The notes beneath the pieces were generated by a model that was given only the letters and a program-made list of their open reading frames with translations, was not told the origin of the DNA and made no database searches. A program made the position numbers and the translations under genes. This document shows positions 11,714 through 22,470 of a stretch of 64,000 nt of DNA, one piece after another. Numbering within the stretch: position 1 is the stretch's first letter; each line of letters begins with the position of its first letter. Origin of the DNA: Pyrus communis (Eukaryota > Streptophyta > Magnoliopsida > Rosales > Rosaceae); contig NC_084808.1 in the NCBI RefSeq assembly GCF_963583255.1, positions 29,432,404 through 29,496,403 of the forward strand, read 5' to 3'.

Positions 11714-14330
11714 ATGAAGGGAAAGTTTGGAACACCGGGAAATTACCTTGTGTTAAACACAGGGGATAGAATTCCTGCCATTGGACTTGGGACATGGCAG
11801 AGTGGCGGAGACCTTTGTGTTCAAGCCGTAAAAACGGCGTTATCGGTGGGTTACCGCCATATAGATTGTGCACATCTTTATGGTAATGAGATCGAAGTTG
11901 GGGAAGCATTAGCTGAAGCATTTAGGGGTTCACTGAAGAGGGAAGACGTTTTCTTGACTTCTAAGCTCTACTGCACAATGAATTCTCTCAATAAAATTGA
12001 GAATTATGTTCGAGATTCTCTTAAGAATCTTGGAGTTTCGTATTTGGATCTATATTTGATGCATTGGCCTGATAGCTCAGCATTTGGTGATGCTACTGAT
12101 CCGCCTTCAAAGTCTGGGAGCGAGTATAGGCAATTCTTGAATCGGTCGAAGAAAGCATGGAAAGCTATGGAAGGTCTGGTTGAGATGGGTCTGGTGAGGG
12201 CTATTGGGGTCAGCAATTTCAGTGTTTCGCAAATCAAACAATTGCTTAAATTTGCAAAGATTGTACCCGCTGTCAATCAGGTTGGATTTCGTAGATCATT
12301 CTTGCTATTTTTAACAGCTCAGCATCAGAATTTGTCCTTTATAAGTAGTTCATATTGTTTGAATGATGCAATGGACTTCCATCTGTTTTTTCCTTTTCTG
12401 CTGCTTCTTTGATTACAATGTTGATCCATGGGCCTAATATGTTAGAGTAGACAAGTGGTTTAATCTAGTACCATTTTGATGAGGAAATTCATTGGATAAG
12501 TTGGCTTTTCAGCAACTATTTTGCTACAATCTACCAGCATGAACGAATCGTCTCATGCAATTTCTCCATTTTTTTGGTTCACATGGTAATTTGTAAGTGT
12601 TGAACGGTGGAATTCAATGCAACGTGAAGGAACATGCAGTAATATAACAAAATTGCATAACATAACCTGTATTGGAGCAGCCCATTTAGGTCCTGCTTGG
12701 GTATACATTGTAATGTGAAGTGCAGAAAATCATCATTTGAGTTGTGTTGAGAATTGGCCTACTAGCACAGTCTGGCTCGAAAAAACGAACTTAAAGACTT
12801 AATTTTTCCCTTTCACCGATCTTTGATATGTTAATAAATATTTTCACTGCACTGCATTTGTGCTCCAAAACTAGCTGAACTTGAATCTAATTTTATTGAA
12901 AAGAGACTGATTTGTAGGACTAACACCTCTCATGACTTTCTTTCTGATTCAATTTTGACATTGGAAACCAATTATATATCAAACTTGGTGCAGATTGCTC
13001 TAATGTTATTATCACATTTCCCAACTCTTTTCTATAGTGGCTGGATTTCGACGTTCATCTTTGCTAGATTTTAATTATTCTCACATCATCATTATTTCAA
13101 TCTAGGTTGTTATGGTCTGGTCTTGAAGCTGCTCAATCTATGATATTATCACATAATTCAGGTTGCTTAATTGATTTATGATTGAATTTTTAGGTGGAGT
13201 TGCACCCCTTTTGGAGGCAAGATGAACTTGTAAAGTTCTGTCAATTGAAAGGTATTCATGTGTCTGCTCACACACCCTTAGGAGTCCCAACTTCTACTCC
13301 TGGACCATCTGATAGCAGTTCAGGTGGGGAAGATGAACCTGGAACTCCTCGCATATCATTCAGGAGGTCAAGGTCTGTGCATGGTCCTATGCTGAAAATA
13401 TCAACAGTTGCAGAGATAGCAGACCGACACAGAAAAACACCTGAGCAGGTACCTTACATTCCACAGTCCTTTTTTCTCTCCATACTATTCATGTCATCCA
13501 AGCTATGTACCAGAAATGGAGGTACCAACATAATTTGCAGATCATTGTGATTTCAAGACCCATATCAGAGTAGGCTTCTATAAATTTTCCCAAAGTCCGA
13601 AAGGTCTGGAGTGGTTCCCTCATTGAATTAAGACCACAATCATATACTGAATCAACATTAGTTTCTCTTCGGTCTTCTTCACCCCACCAGTAACTTTATG
13701 CTATATTTGCTATTGTTAATGTACTAAGGAATGTTATACGCTAAACAGAAACTACACAAAAATACTTATTTAAAGAGAGAGATTATCCTGGTGTTGGTAA
13801 CTTGTTATGCTTGGTCCTCCAGTGATATGCTATCTTAATCTAGTCGTGGCACATTTATGTTTAGAAATGAGGTGAGGTCTGTACGTGTTTGGAAGTTATA
13901 GTTTCGCTAGTGATTTGCACTACACATGAGCCAGTATTTTGTGATTGGCGTTTTTCAACATTTTACTTTCCATCTTTAGATTCTGCAAGCATGGTTATGT
14001 TAGGGATGGAAACCAGTGTCTTATTCATTTGTGCTTATGATTTTAGTAACACATTGGTATCTGTTTCAGGTTATTTTGCGTTGGGGGCTGCAAAGAGGAA
14101 CCAGTGTGCTGCCTTGTAGTCTGAAGCCTGATAGGATTAGAAAAAACATAGACATCTTCAGTTGGTCTCTATCAGATGATGAGTGGAACCGCTTGAACCA
14201 GATCGAGCCCCAGGTATGCTTGTTTGGAAATGGTCCTTTGAATAATCTTTCGAAGAGTGGGTTTATGTCTGGAAGTGGTCCACTTCAAGCTGTGCATGAG
14301 ATGGAAGATGACATGGAATCCAATGCCTGA
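11714..14330 (+). CDS. NADPH-dependent aldo-keto reductase (plant AKR4-like)
   Basis: Three exons, 11714..12280, 13194..13448 and 14070..14330, all phase 0, encode 360 residues. The (beta/alpha)8 aldo-keto reductase fold is recognisable from [13 protein letters not shown] to the C-terminal [15 protein letters not shown]. The catalytic tetrad is intact: D51 and Y56 ([11 protein letters not shown]), K84 (LTSKLY) and H117 (LMHWPD). The cofactor-binding region contains GVSNF and the [12 protein letters not shown] stretch. Family members are usually near 315 residues. The excess is an insert of about 35 residues after HTPLG, rich in S, G, P and R and including [10 protein letters not shown], which resembles a phosphorylatable linker. 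These cytosolic enzymes reduce aldehydes and ketones with NADPH; the substrate cannot be read from the sequence. Only the core catalytic residues were checked, and the pocket loops differ between members. Introns are 0.9 and 0.6 kb. Confidence 0.92.
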
Positions 14331-15164
14331 TACGCCGATAGATAATAGTATCCTCCTCCTCGTCCTCCTCCTCATACAATGTGCCATTTTTGTTCAAAGA
14401 AGTGATCATCTTATAATATGTGTGCCCATTGTTTGCAAGATTTCTTGTTTGTGGATGCTTAGTAGAAAGTCGAACAGACATTATCAATTCAAGTGCCAAA
14501 TATTACTTCTGTTTTCAACAAACATGAGTGATTCAATCTCTTCTTCTTTTATTTTGTTGTTCTTTGACATGTATCTATGAAATCAGATTTCGATGTGTCG
14601 TGGTCTTTTGGTCATTCTATGACGTTCTTCCTCTCGTGAATGAAAGCTCGCATTCGCAGGCCACCGATTGTGCGCCTTGGTATTGTTTTGTGGTTTTATC
14701 TACAGCCATGCCCATGAGAATATTCATGTAGACAAATTTCTCAAATCACACTCGATCATAACTGACATTATTGGTCTTGCTCACCAACTTCGACTTGTAC
14801 GTTATTTTCTTGAGAATGAAGAAAATGGTGTTCTGAATCGCCGCCGACGGAATAGACTTGCAGCCATCATGCTCATGGCGAAAATGAATTGAACATCATG
14901 TATGTGAACGTGAGAGATGCTGCTTACTTTTAGGTTTCTAGTCAAAACTAAAACTCAAAATGCAAGCGAGATGGAACAAGATTTGGTCCATCTCCGCTAC
15001 CGTCCTCCTTTCTGACTAACACCAAATTTAATAGAGACTAAAATTGGTGGTTTTGTAGACTTTTCTTGCATAAATTGATGTCGATGTGAACGGATTTGGG
15101 AAAATGCACGATGTGCAATTGTCAATCGGCCACGTCCAACAATTTCAAACGGTGGACAAATGTT

Positions 15165-15330
15165 TTTAGAAAACTTTAACGAAAAGTTTACGGTACTGTT
15201 TATTTTAACGAAAAATCATATTTTTACACTAAAAAATCAATCTTGGTATCATTCATTTTACCCTTTATTTTATCCTTAACATTAAAACTCAAAATTTTCA
15301 AGTCATTTTCATTAGTTTTCCTATGTTTTG
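15165..15330. repeat. MITE-like AT-rich repeat
   Basis: The segment begins gaaaactttaacgaaaag and ends cattagttttc. It contains two internal copies of a ttttaacgaaaa-type motif and short inverted ends (gaaaact / agttttc). I recall closely similar repeats scattered through apple and pear sequence, but cannot search for them here. No coding capacity. Confidence 0.4.
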
Positions 15331-15599
15331 TTTGAATTCTAAATGTTATTGCTTCTGCAAGCACTAAAAGTACGTTTGGAAAACCAAAATCACTTTCTAC
15401 TACGTTTGACATAAAATTTTGGGGTCGGCTTGTAGTTACAAAATCGCTTATCTAGAGAAGCACCTGTTATGTTCTTTTTTACGTGTTGATATAAAAGCAC
15501 TATTAGGTAAAGGCGCATGTGAACACAAGTGTTTCGTATAGAAACAATCCCGCACAGCCTATGCACTCAGTAAAGTCAATTCACTGAACACAAAAGGAA

Positions 15600-15790
15600 G
15601 GTATTTTAATAAAGTTGAGGTATATTGGACTTCACACATGAGACAACCTACTCTGATAAAGTAAAGAAAGTTGAAAATCCATAATAAAACCAACTGACAA
15701 TACGGAGAGTAGCTCAATTACTTACAAGTACATGCAAGGTCCATTTTTTACTCGATGTGGAATTCATACTCTCGACAATAAAGAACATCA
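15600..15790 (-). mobile_element. TRIM/LTR-retrotransposon remnant, copy 1
   Basis: On the minus strand this reads tgtcgagagtatgaattcca, then gaccttgcatgt, then gattttcaactttctttac, followed by tatcagagtaggttgtctca. The last part resembles the initiator-methionine tRNA primer-binding site (tggtatcagagc). The same order of blocks is seen at 21885-22165, and a fragment at 45290-45365. No coding capacity. It is a decayed, small LTR element. Confidence 0.5.
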
Positions 15791-16084
15791 ACCTCTGAAA
15801 AATATGAACTAACCACAACACAAAAGACTCGGAACCTTTATTTTATACATTCATCTCTTCAAAATCTAAAACTGAGATGCAAATCCTTACAACCGTTGCT
15901 GTTACTCATGCCGCACAGCGACAATACGAAACCATTTATGTCGAGGATACACGTTCACAACAAAAACCAACTTTGAGAATGCAAAAACAACAATTTATAG
16001 ATCAGGAGATACAACTTCTTATACAAGTAAGATATCTTTGCTGTACAACCAGGGTTTCCCTGGCTTCATTATCTGAAAACAATG

Positions 16085-19000
16085 CTAGACTTTCTTGGTG
16101 TTGATGTTGTCGAGCCACGAAACTAGCTGCTGCGTTGAAGGCCTCACTTTCGGGCATCCGCTTAAACAGAGGCATGCAATCTCAAAAACACACAAGAGTT
16201 CCTCATCGTGCTGCTTGTCACAAATGAAAGGATCAAACACCTCGCTTTCCCTCTTTTCCCTCTTCATCTGAAATGCCCACGAGATCAAATCCCGACTTCC
16301 TTTTGGCTTGCACATATCCATCGGCCTTCTTCCAGTGAGCAGCTCCAAAAGAACAACCCCGAAACTGTACACATCGCCCTTGTAAGTAGCAACAGAGGCT
16401 TGGCCGTACTCAGGAGGGATGTAGCCTAATGTCCCAACAAGATCAGTTGTTACCTGAGTATCATACGGATCTATCAGCCTTGCAAGACCAAAATCCGCTA
16501 AGTGCGCTTTAAAATTCCCATCCAAAAGGATGTTGCTTGACTTTATATCCCGATGAAGGATGTGGGGCTCGCATGACTGGTGCAAATAAGCAAGCCCTCT
16601 CGCCGCCCCTTGAGCAATCTGAAGCCTCGCATTCCAATCTAGAGAGGTCGGACCATCAATTTTCTCATGTAACCAGTAATCTAGACTACCATTCTCCATG
16701 TAAGAATATATCAAAAGCCTGTCACTTTTATACTTACAATACCCCTGAAGATGTACAAGATTTGGATGCTGAGCTCTAGACAAGGTTTCAACTTCAGCAC
16801 GGAATTCTCTGTCCATCTGGCCACAGTCACCAGAAAGCCGCTTGATAGCAACCTTCTTACCATCAGGAAGGCTGGCCTTGTAAACCAGACCAAAACCCCC
16901 ACAACCGATGATATTTGCTTGGTCGAAATTGTTGGTAGATTGTAGAAGGTCATCAATAGAGAGCTCTTTATTGGCATCCTTGTTTTGGAACAGAACCACT
17001 AGTTTTGACCCGGATTCTTCCAAATCCTTCTCGTTGGTATCGTGGTCCTCTCTTTCAGGATCAACCTCTCTCCGGCTATGTACCCGCACCAAAATTGTGT
17101 ACATGAGCGCAAGAACAAGTGCTGTTCCAAATACAATTCCGACAGCTATACCAACAATAACTCCTCTATTTTTTCTTGATTTGCTGGTATTCCCAAGAGG
17201 ATAATGCTTCTTTGATGAACATGGGGACGCATGGTCGCCGCAAAGATTATTCCCTTCAAAGCTTGAATTTGGGAAGGTCCCAAACTGAACTCCTGTAGGG
17301 ATCACCCCGTACAACTGATTGTCCGCAACATTAAACTTGGACAAGAAGCTAAGCTTAACCAACGAAGGCGGGATTGTACCTGAAAGCTTGTTATGAGACA
17401 AATCCAGAGTCTCTAAGCTGGTCATACCAGATAAAGTACTCGGTATTGGTCCTGAGAGATTGTTGCACTTCAGATCCAAAACATGAAGCAATTTCAGTTT
17501 CCCAAACTCTGGCCAGATTGGTCCGCTAAGATTATTGTTACTAAGTTCCAGCGTCGGTGGAAAGCTCCACACTTGATTGTACTGCAACCCTCGTGCACTT
17601 ACATTCCTCTTCATGAACATAGGGAAATCAGGGGAAGGTTCCTCAATGGAGATCCTCCCACTAATGAGGCTCGGTAGTCCAGTTAAGCTTCTAGGGATTT
17701 CCCCCGTAAAAGAATTATTCGACAGGTCCAAGTAGAAAAGACTGCTAAAATTGCCAAACCAGACTGGAATTGTTCCTTGCAATTGGTTCCACGATATATC
17801 CAACAATTGCAATCTGCTGCTAGTACTCAACCATTGAGGTATTACACCTGTGAGCCTACAGTTTGCAATAATAAGAACCTTCAACTTTTCAAAATGAAGG
17901 GTCGGATCAGCAGGAAATTCTTCGCCACGGAAGTTCAAGGTGAGAACCAAAGTAGTCAGGTTCTGGCACTGCTGTAAAATTTGTAAGGCAGAAGAGATAT
18001 TGGAAAGGCTGGAATTTGACAGCGAGAGGTAAGAGAGGCTAGGGAAACTCTTGAAGCTTTCTGGTATTTCGCCTGTGAGGTTGTTACGGGCAAGATTGAC
18101 ATTATTCAAATGTCGACAAGAGGGAAGATTGGAGGGAATAGGCCCATCAAACTGATTGGAACCGAGATCAAGAGAGGTCAAATTAGTCATTGCCGAACAA
18201 TTAAGATCAATTGTGCCCTGCAATGAATTGTTTCTCAAATTAAGCAAAGAGATGGTCGAGGAACTCGACAAGGAAGGGGGTATCCGACCACCAAACCGAT
18301 TTGAATGAAGTACAAGATTCTGTAATCTTCCAAGGCTGTGGAAAACATCTGGGATGGTTCCTGAAAATTCATTAGTTGAGATATCCAAACGAACAAGATT
18401 AATGAGGTTACTGAATTCTTCGCTGAGCACCCCGGAAAGCTTGTTATCTTGAATGTTCAACTGGGTTAGGTTTCGCAGACGAAATAGACCTTCGGGCACA
18501 CCGCCATTGAAATTATTCATGCCTAGACAGAGGTCCTCCAAGGAAGTACAATTGCCAAGACCTGGTGGGAGGTTACCAGAGAAGTAGTTCACAGCCAACT
18601 TCAGTGCTCGAAGCTGAGTAGACTTGTCACAGATGCTAGCCGGAAGGGTACCATTCAAAAAGTTTTGTGAAATTTCAAGGAACTGGATTGAAGGCAATTC
18701 GATATCGAAAGGAATGGGGCCGGAAAAATCATTAGAGCTCAAGTCTAAGAACTCTAAATTCGGCAAATGGAAAAGTGAAATTGGAAGCGAGTGTTTGAGG
18801 AAATTTTGAGAGAGATTGAGGGTTCTAAGCTGGTCCAAAGTGCCTAAAGATGCAGAGAGATTTCCCACTAGCCTTCTCTTTGGAAGCTCCAACTTAACCA
18901 CTCTATAAGTATCAATGGAATCGTTTAATCCGAGAGAGGAAGAAGAATTGCAAGTGATGCCTGCCCATTTGCAGCAATCAGGTGAGAAATTGCTACCCCA

Positions 19001-19150
19001 CCCATCAATCATAGAATCTATACCGTTCATGAAATCCTCCAGTGCCTTCAAATCGTTTGGATTGCATGTCAGGTTTTGAGAGCTCGAAACCCGAGCTTGT
19101 AAGCAAAACCCAACAACAAAAATGAAAACCCAGAAATCTTGAACACCCAT
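16085..19150 (-). CDS. PSKR1: Phytosulfokine receptor 1-like LRR receptor kinase
   Basis: Intronless minus-strand frame. I choose the Met of MGVQDFWVFIF (1,021 residues) rather than the one 19 codons upstream because it opens a clean signal peptide. Order: signal peptide; N-terminal LRR cap with paired cysteines (CCKW); about 21 leucine-rich repeats; an island domain near residues 490-535 between repeats, the hormone-binding feature of PSK receptors; membrane span near 664-687; kinase from about 745 to the end. Kinase motifs are intact: GCGGFGLV loop, K770 (VAIKR), HRD 866-868, DFG 886-888 and GTLGYIPPEY, so it is an RD-type active kinase. Family members perceive the sulfated pentapeptide phytosulfokine at the plasma membrane with SERK co-receptors and promote growth. 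A GA-rich leader lies upstream, with a possible 5'-leader splice donor near 19387. A near-identical kinase-less paralogue lies 5.3 kb away in the same orientation. Confidence 0.93.
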   Translation of the reverse strand: MGVQDFWVFIFVVGFCLQARVSSSQNLTCNPNDLKALEDFMNGIDSMIDGWGSNFSPDCCKWAGITCNSSSSLGLNDSIDTYRVVKLELPKRRLVGNLSASLGTLDQLRTLNLSQNFLKHSLPISLFHLPNLEFLDLSSNDFSGPIPFDIELPSIQFLEISQNFLNGTLPASICDKSTQLRALKLAVNYFSGNLPPGLGNCTSLEDLCLGMNNFNGGVPEGLFRLRNLTQLNIQDNKLSGVLSEEFSNLINLVRLDISTNEFSGTIPDVFHSLGRLQNLVLHSNRFGGRIPPSLSSSSTISLLNLRNNSLQGTIDLNCSAMTNLTSLDLGSNQFDGPIPSNLPSCRHLNNVNLARNNLTGEIPESFKSFPSLSYLSLSNSSLSNISSALQILQQCQNLTTLVLTLNFRGEEFPADPTLHFEKLKVLIIANCRLTGVIPQWLSTSSRLQLLDISWNQLQGTIPVWFGNFSSLFYLDLSNNSFTGEIPRSLTGLPSLISGRISIEEPSPDFPMFMKRNVSARGLQYNQVWSFPPTLELSNNNLSGPIWPEFGKLKLLHVLDLKCNNLSGPIPSTLSGMTSLETLDLSHNKLSGTIPPSLVKLSFLSKFNVADNQLYGVIPTGVQFGTFPNSSFEGNNLCGDHASPCSSKKHYPLGNTSKSRKNRGVIVGIAVGIVFGTALVLALMYTILVRVHSRREVDPEREDHDTNEKDLEESGSKLVVLFQNKDANKELSIDDLLQSTNNFDQANIIGCGGFGLVYKASLPDGKKVAIKRLSGDCGQMDREFRAEVETLSRAQHPNLVHLQGYCKYKSDRLLIYSYMENGSLDYWLHEKIDGPTSLDWNARLQIAQGAARGLAYLHQSCEPHILHRDIKSSNILLDGNFKAHLADFGLARLIDPYDTQVTTDLVGTLGYIPPEYGQASVATYKGDVYSFGVVLLELLTGRRPMDMCKPKGSRDLISWAFQMKREKRESEVFDPFICDKQHDEELLCVFEIACLCLSGCPKVRPSTQQLVSWLDNINTKKV

Positions 19151-20973
19151 TTCACAGAAACACACCCTCTGGAAGAGAGAGAGAGAGAGAGGAGAGAGAA
19201 TGTACAATCAAGTAGCAGTAGCAGCAAAACCCTTGCCAAGAACCAAACTTTCTGAGGTGGGTTTTCTTGTATCAAACATAATGTCTGAGAAATGAAGCAA
19301 AAATACAAGAAAACAAAACGAAAATTAATCAAAATTCAAAGAAATAAAGCAGAAACGTAATAAAAAGAGAGAGTGAAAAGACGAACCTGACAGATAAAGA
19401 GAGAGCAATGGATTTGCTTTTGAGCCTTTTGACTTCAAAGAAACATGGTTTCTGGTATGAATCAATTGAAGGAATGAATCAAAGTTTTCATGTTTTGTAT
19501 GTTTTTTTTTTTTCAGTTGCGGTTCTTCTTCTCCTCGCCGATTTTTCTCTCTTCAATTTACGGCTGCGAGCGAGGATTCTTCTATTTTTCAGACAGTATT
19601 TATAATCTTATGTGAAAGAATAAAGTTGTTACCGGTAAAAGCCGGTCAATTGCAATGAAAGTAGGTTTGGCTACGGACAGCGATGAGAGATTTTTAGTAC
19701 ATCTGGTCTACTCAGGTGTTATAATACGATCATTTAGAAATTTGAAAAAATAAAATTTAACTGATTTATTATGATATTTATTGTACTGAATTGTGTTTTC
19801 AGCATATTGAAAAAAATTTCAACAGCGAAAGTAGAGGATAGAGAGTCAACGAGTTGGTCGCTACATTTGCACTTAGATATTTTATTTTATTTTAATTTTG
19901 AGTTTTATGTAATTTTGCTTTAAATTTATTTTTGCTCCATATCATTAAAATAATTCTATCCGATTTATTCAAGGACACTAAAACCGTGTTTTTAAAAGGG
20001 GAATTTTTTTTAGTAGTGGTCTCAAGTTGAAATATATAATAAACGAAACCAAAGTCAAAGATGGAGATTCGGGAAAATGATTTTCTCTACAAAATTAATA
20101 AATGGATTTTCAACAATGGTCAAACGTTCAGCTTGTACAATTTGACATTCGAGAGCAAGTCGGCAAATTTTAGGAATAAGATTGAAACTGAAACCATCCT
20201 TGACTTACACCAAAGAATGTGGTATGAGTTGTAATAAGAGTTAAGAGATACGTACAGGCTGAAAGTAACATGATAGTTGAATTAGTAGGATTAAGGGTTC
20301 AATTTTCAAACAAGTACGTATATTGGGATCAACGTGGTTTCAAGATCATTCAGAGTTTGAGAAATATACACGTGAATGTCTTATGAGCACTCTTCAAACG
20401 TTGGGTATAGGTTTCTTTTGTGTCCATCAAATATTCGATGTAATGTCTACTAACATATGTCGGCAACACTATGTTTTTATCTAAAAAAATTTACCCTTAC
20501 CACGAAATCCCTCAATGACAGGGTTCCAAATCCGCCACCGCATATGTTTTTATTAATATTCTTCTTAAGGTTAGGTGAACGATGGAGGTTTTTAGTTTGT
20601 ATAAACTAGAGGTTTGAACTCCATGGATTGTCAAACCATGCATGTTTGATCCCAAGTATGAAGAAATCGAATCGCCGTGGACCGACCGCAGTTCAAGACT
20701 CCTTCTTCTGGATTTCCAATATATTTTAGATTATTTATTTTTATTTTACTGAATTTGTGGTCCCTATTATTCAGTAATATAAATATTTACACATAATTTA
20801 TTTATAAAAGTCTGTGGGACTCAGAATAGTCAAATATGCATGCATGTCTGAAATCTCAAACGCTTATCTTCAAACAAATAAAAAAACAACGTCACTAAAA
20901 ACTCACAAGGGTCAAATATGAACAGCAGGGTTGGACCATATAGGGAAGGTTGGGGGAATAATTTGTGCAGATC

Positions 20974-21422
20974 TTGTGGGGCAGGGCGGAGCCAACAACA
21001 AGGGATCAAAATGATCTGTGACCCATTTTGCCATTTTATCATGCTACTTTAACGGATGTTGTTGTTGCATATTAAATATTAGTTTACCTTTAAAATTTAA
21101 GTTTGTACTTAATTTAAATTCTTTTTCGTTTTAGATTAGCTTTATTTTTCTTTTCATCCCTCTTATTGCAGTACAGTCTTCATTTCCACTTCTTATTTAA
21201 TAAACTTTTTTTTTTGGCTTTAACTTATATTTTAAACTTTACTTTTTAGCTCATAATCGGGTTTCTAAGTTTGTGCAATGTTTTTTCAATCTCTCTATTG
21301 AATTTAGCGTCTTTCAATTTTTATGCAAATTACTCAAATTTCTCATGTTTTGCGTTCAACTTAACTATGCATGTGAGAGGCCCTCACACACATGAAATCT
21401 TAACTTTGTCACTGTTGTGCAT
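20974..21422. mobile_element. Non-autonomous hAT-type MITE, second copy
   Basis: Element 20982-21414. The left end reads cagggcggagccaacaacaa and the inverted right end reads cagtgacaaagttaagattt, like the ends of the element at 3015-3454. The flanks ttgtgggg (20974-20981) and ttgtgcat (21415-21422) agree at 5 of 8 positions, so the duplication is weak. No coding capacity. Confidence 0.45.
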
Positions 21423-21884
21423 GCATTTAATTAAGCTCAAAAAAATTAAAGACACTATGTTCTAATAAACATCAAAACTTCAACCGTAACAATTGAGTAG
21501 ACAAATGCAGATCGATCCTGTGAAATTATGGCTCAAATAAATAAGCACAGAAAATACAAATAAATTATAGCTCTTTGAAAAAGGAAATTCGAACCTTTTT
21601 ATCCTTAGGAAGACGCATGCATGATAGATCTTGTGAATGATGATAGATGTCACATGTATTATATGTCCAATTCACAACTGGTCACATGTGTCTGTCTCAT
21701 ATGTAATGTCATCTTATCGTAATTTCAATTCACACACAAAAGTGGAAAGAGCTGTACTGCCCAAAACTGATATTTCATGCTGCAAGTAGAGTATGTCGAT
21801 TGAGGATGCATGCATGTAGAGTACGTATTTTCGGTTAACAAAATTGCTCTAACACAAGGCAGAATGAAAGATGACGTCGCTATT

Positions 21885-22165
21885 TAATTGCCAATTAGTT
21901 TTATAGTGGAATTTAACTTTTTTTTTTTATAGTATAAGAGTAAGTTGTCTCACAAGTGAAGTCCAACGGGCGTAAGCGCTGCACATCATCCGAGTTGTGT
22001 TGTTCATGTATTAGGCTTAGAAATTTTCCACAAGTGAAGGAGAGTGTCGAGAATGAGTTTCACATTAACAAGAGAAAGACCTTATATGTGATGTTGGACT
22101 ACACTCTATTTTGCTAATTGGTTATATAGTGAAATCCAACTTTCTTCAGTTTGAAATCACTTTTC
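21885..22165 (+). mobile_element. TRIM/LTR-retrotransposon remnant, copy 2
   Basis: Order of blocks: an LTR tail (gttttatagtggaatttaac), a decayed primer-binding site with aagttgtctcacaagtgaag, a short interior, then a second LTR beginning near gtgtcgagaatgagtttcac and ending tagtgaaatccaactttctt. The two LTR tails are similar, which suggests a truncated short element without genes. It is related to the copy at 15600-15790. Confidence 0.5.
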
Positions 22166-22254
22166 TATATTTCAAATAATTTAGTGTAAAAATGGCTTCT
22201 ATGAAAAGTCATCTGGCTAGCTATGCGCTCAATTTATACAACATGTATGTATAG

Positions 22255-22470
22255 GAAGCCTTTAAGGGAATGGATCCCCATTTTAAAAAAAAATAGGAAC
22301 ATCCTATTGACAGTTAGATTTGACTTTAATGAAATCCTATGGTTGAGATTTTGTGGCTTGTGATTTAATTTCAACCACAGAATTTCATTAAAGTCAAATC
22401 TAATAATCAAGAGGAGTATCTTTTTTTTTTTTTTTTTTAAATATGAGGATCTTTTCCCTTAAAAGGCCTG
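22255..22470. repeat. Long-hairpin MITE
   Basis: Terminal inverted repeats are aagcctttaaggga and its inverse tcccttaaaaggcct. Inner arms agatttgactttaatgaaat and atttcattaaagtcaaatct are perfect inverses. The whole 215 bases could fold into one long hairpin broken by A and T runs. No coding capacity. It could be transcribed into small-RNA precursors, but nothing in the sequence shows that. Confidence 0.65.

Larger units (their letters stand above)
14331..16084. other. Spacer between aldo-keto reductase and PSKR1-like genes
   Basis: The two genes converge here. 14331-14600 is probably the 3' untranslated region of the reductase, and sequence to about 15850 next to 16085 may include the receptor's 3' untranslated region. 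The middle carries two repeat relics listed separately (15165-15330 and 15600-15790). No further gene is supported. Confidence 0.4.
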
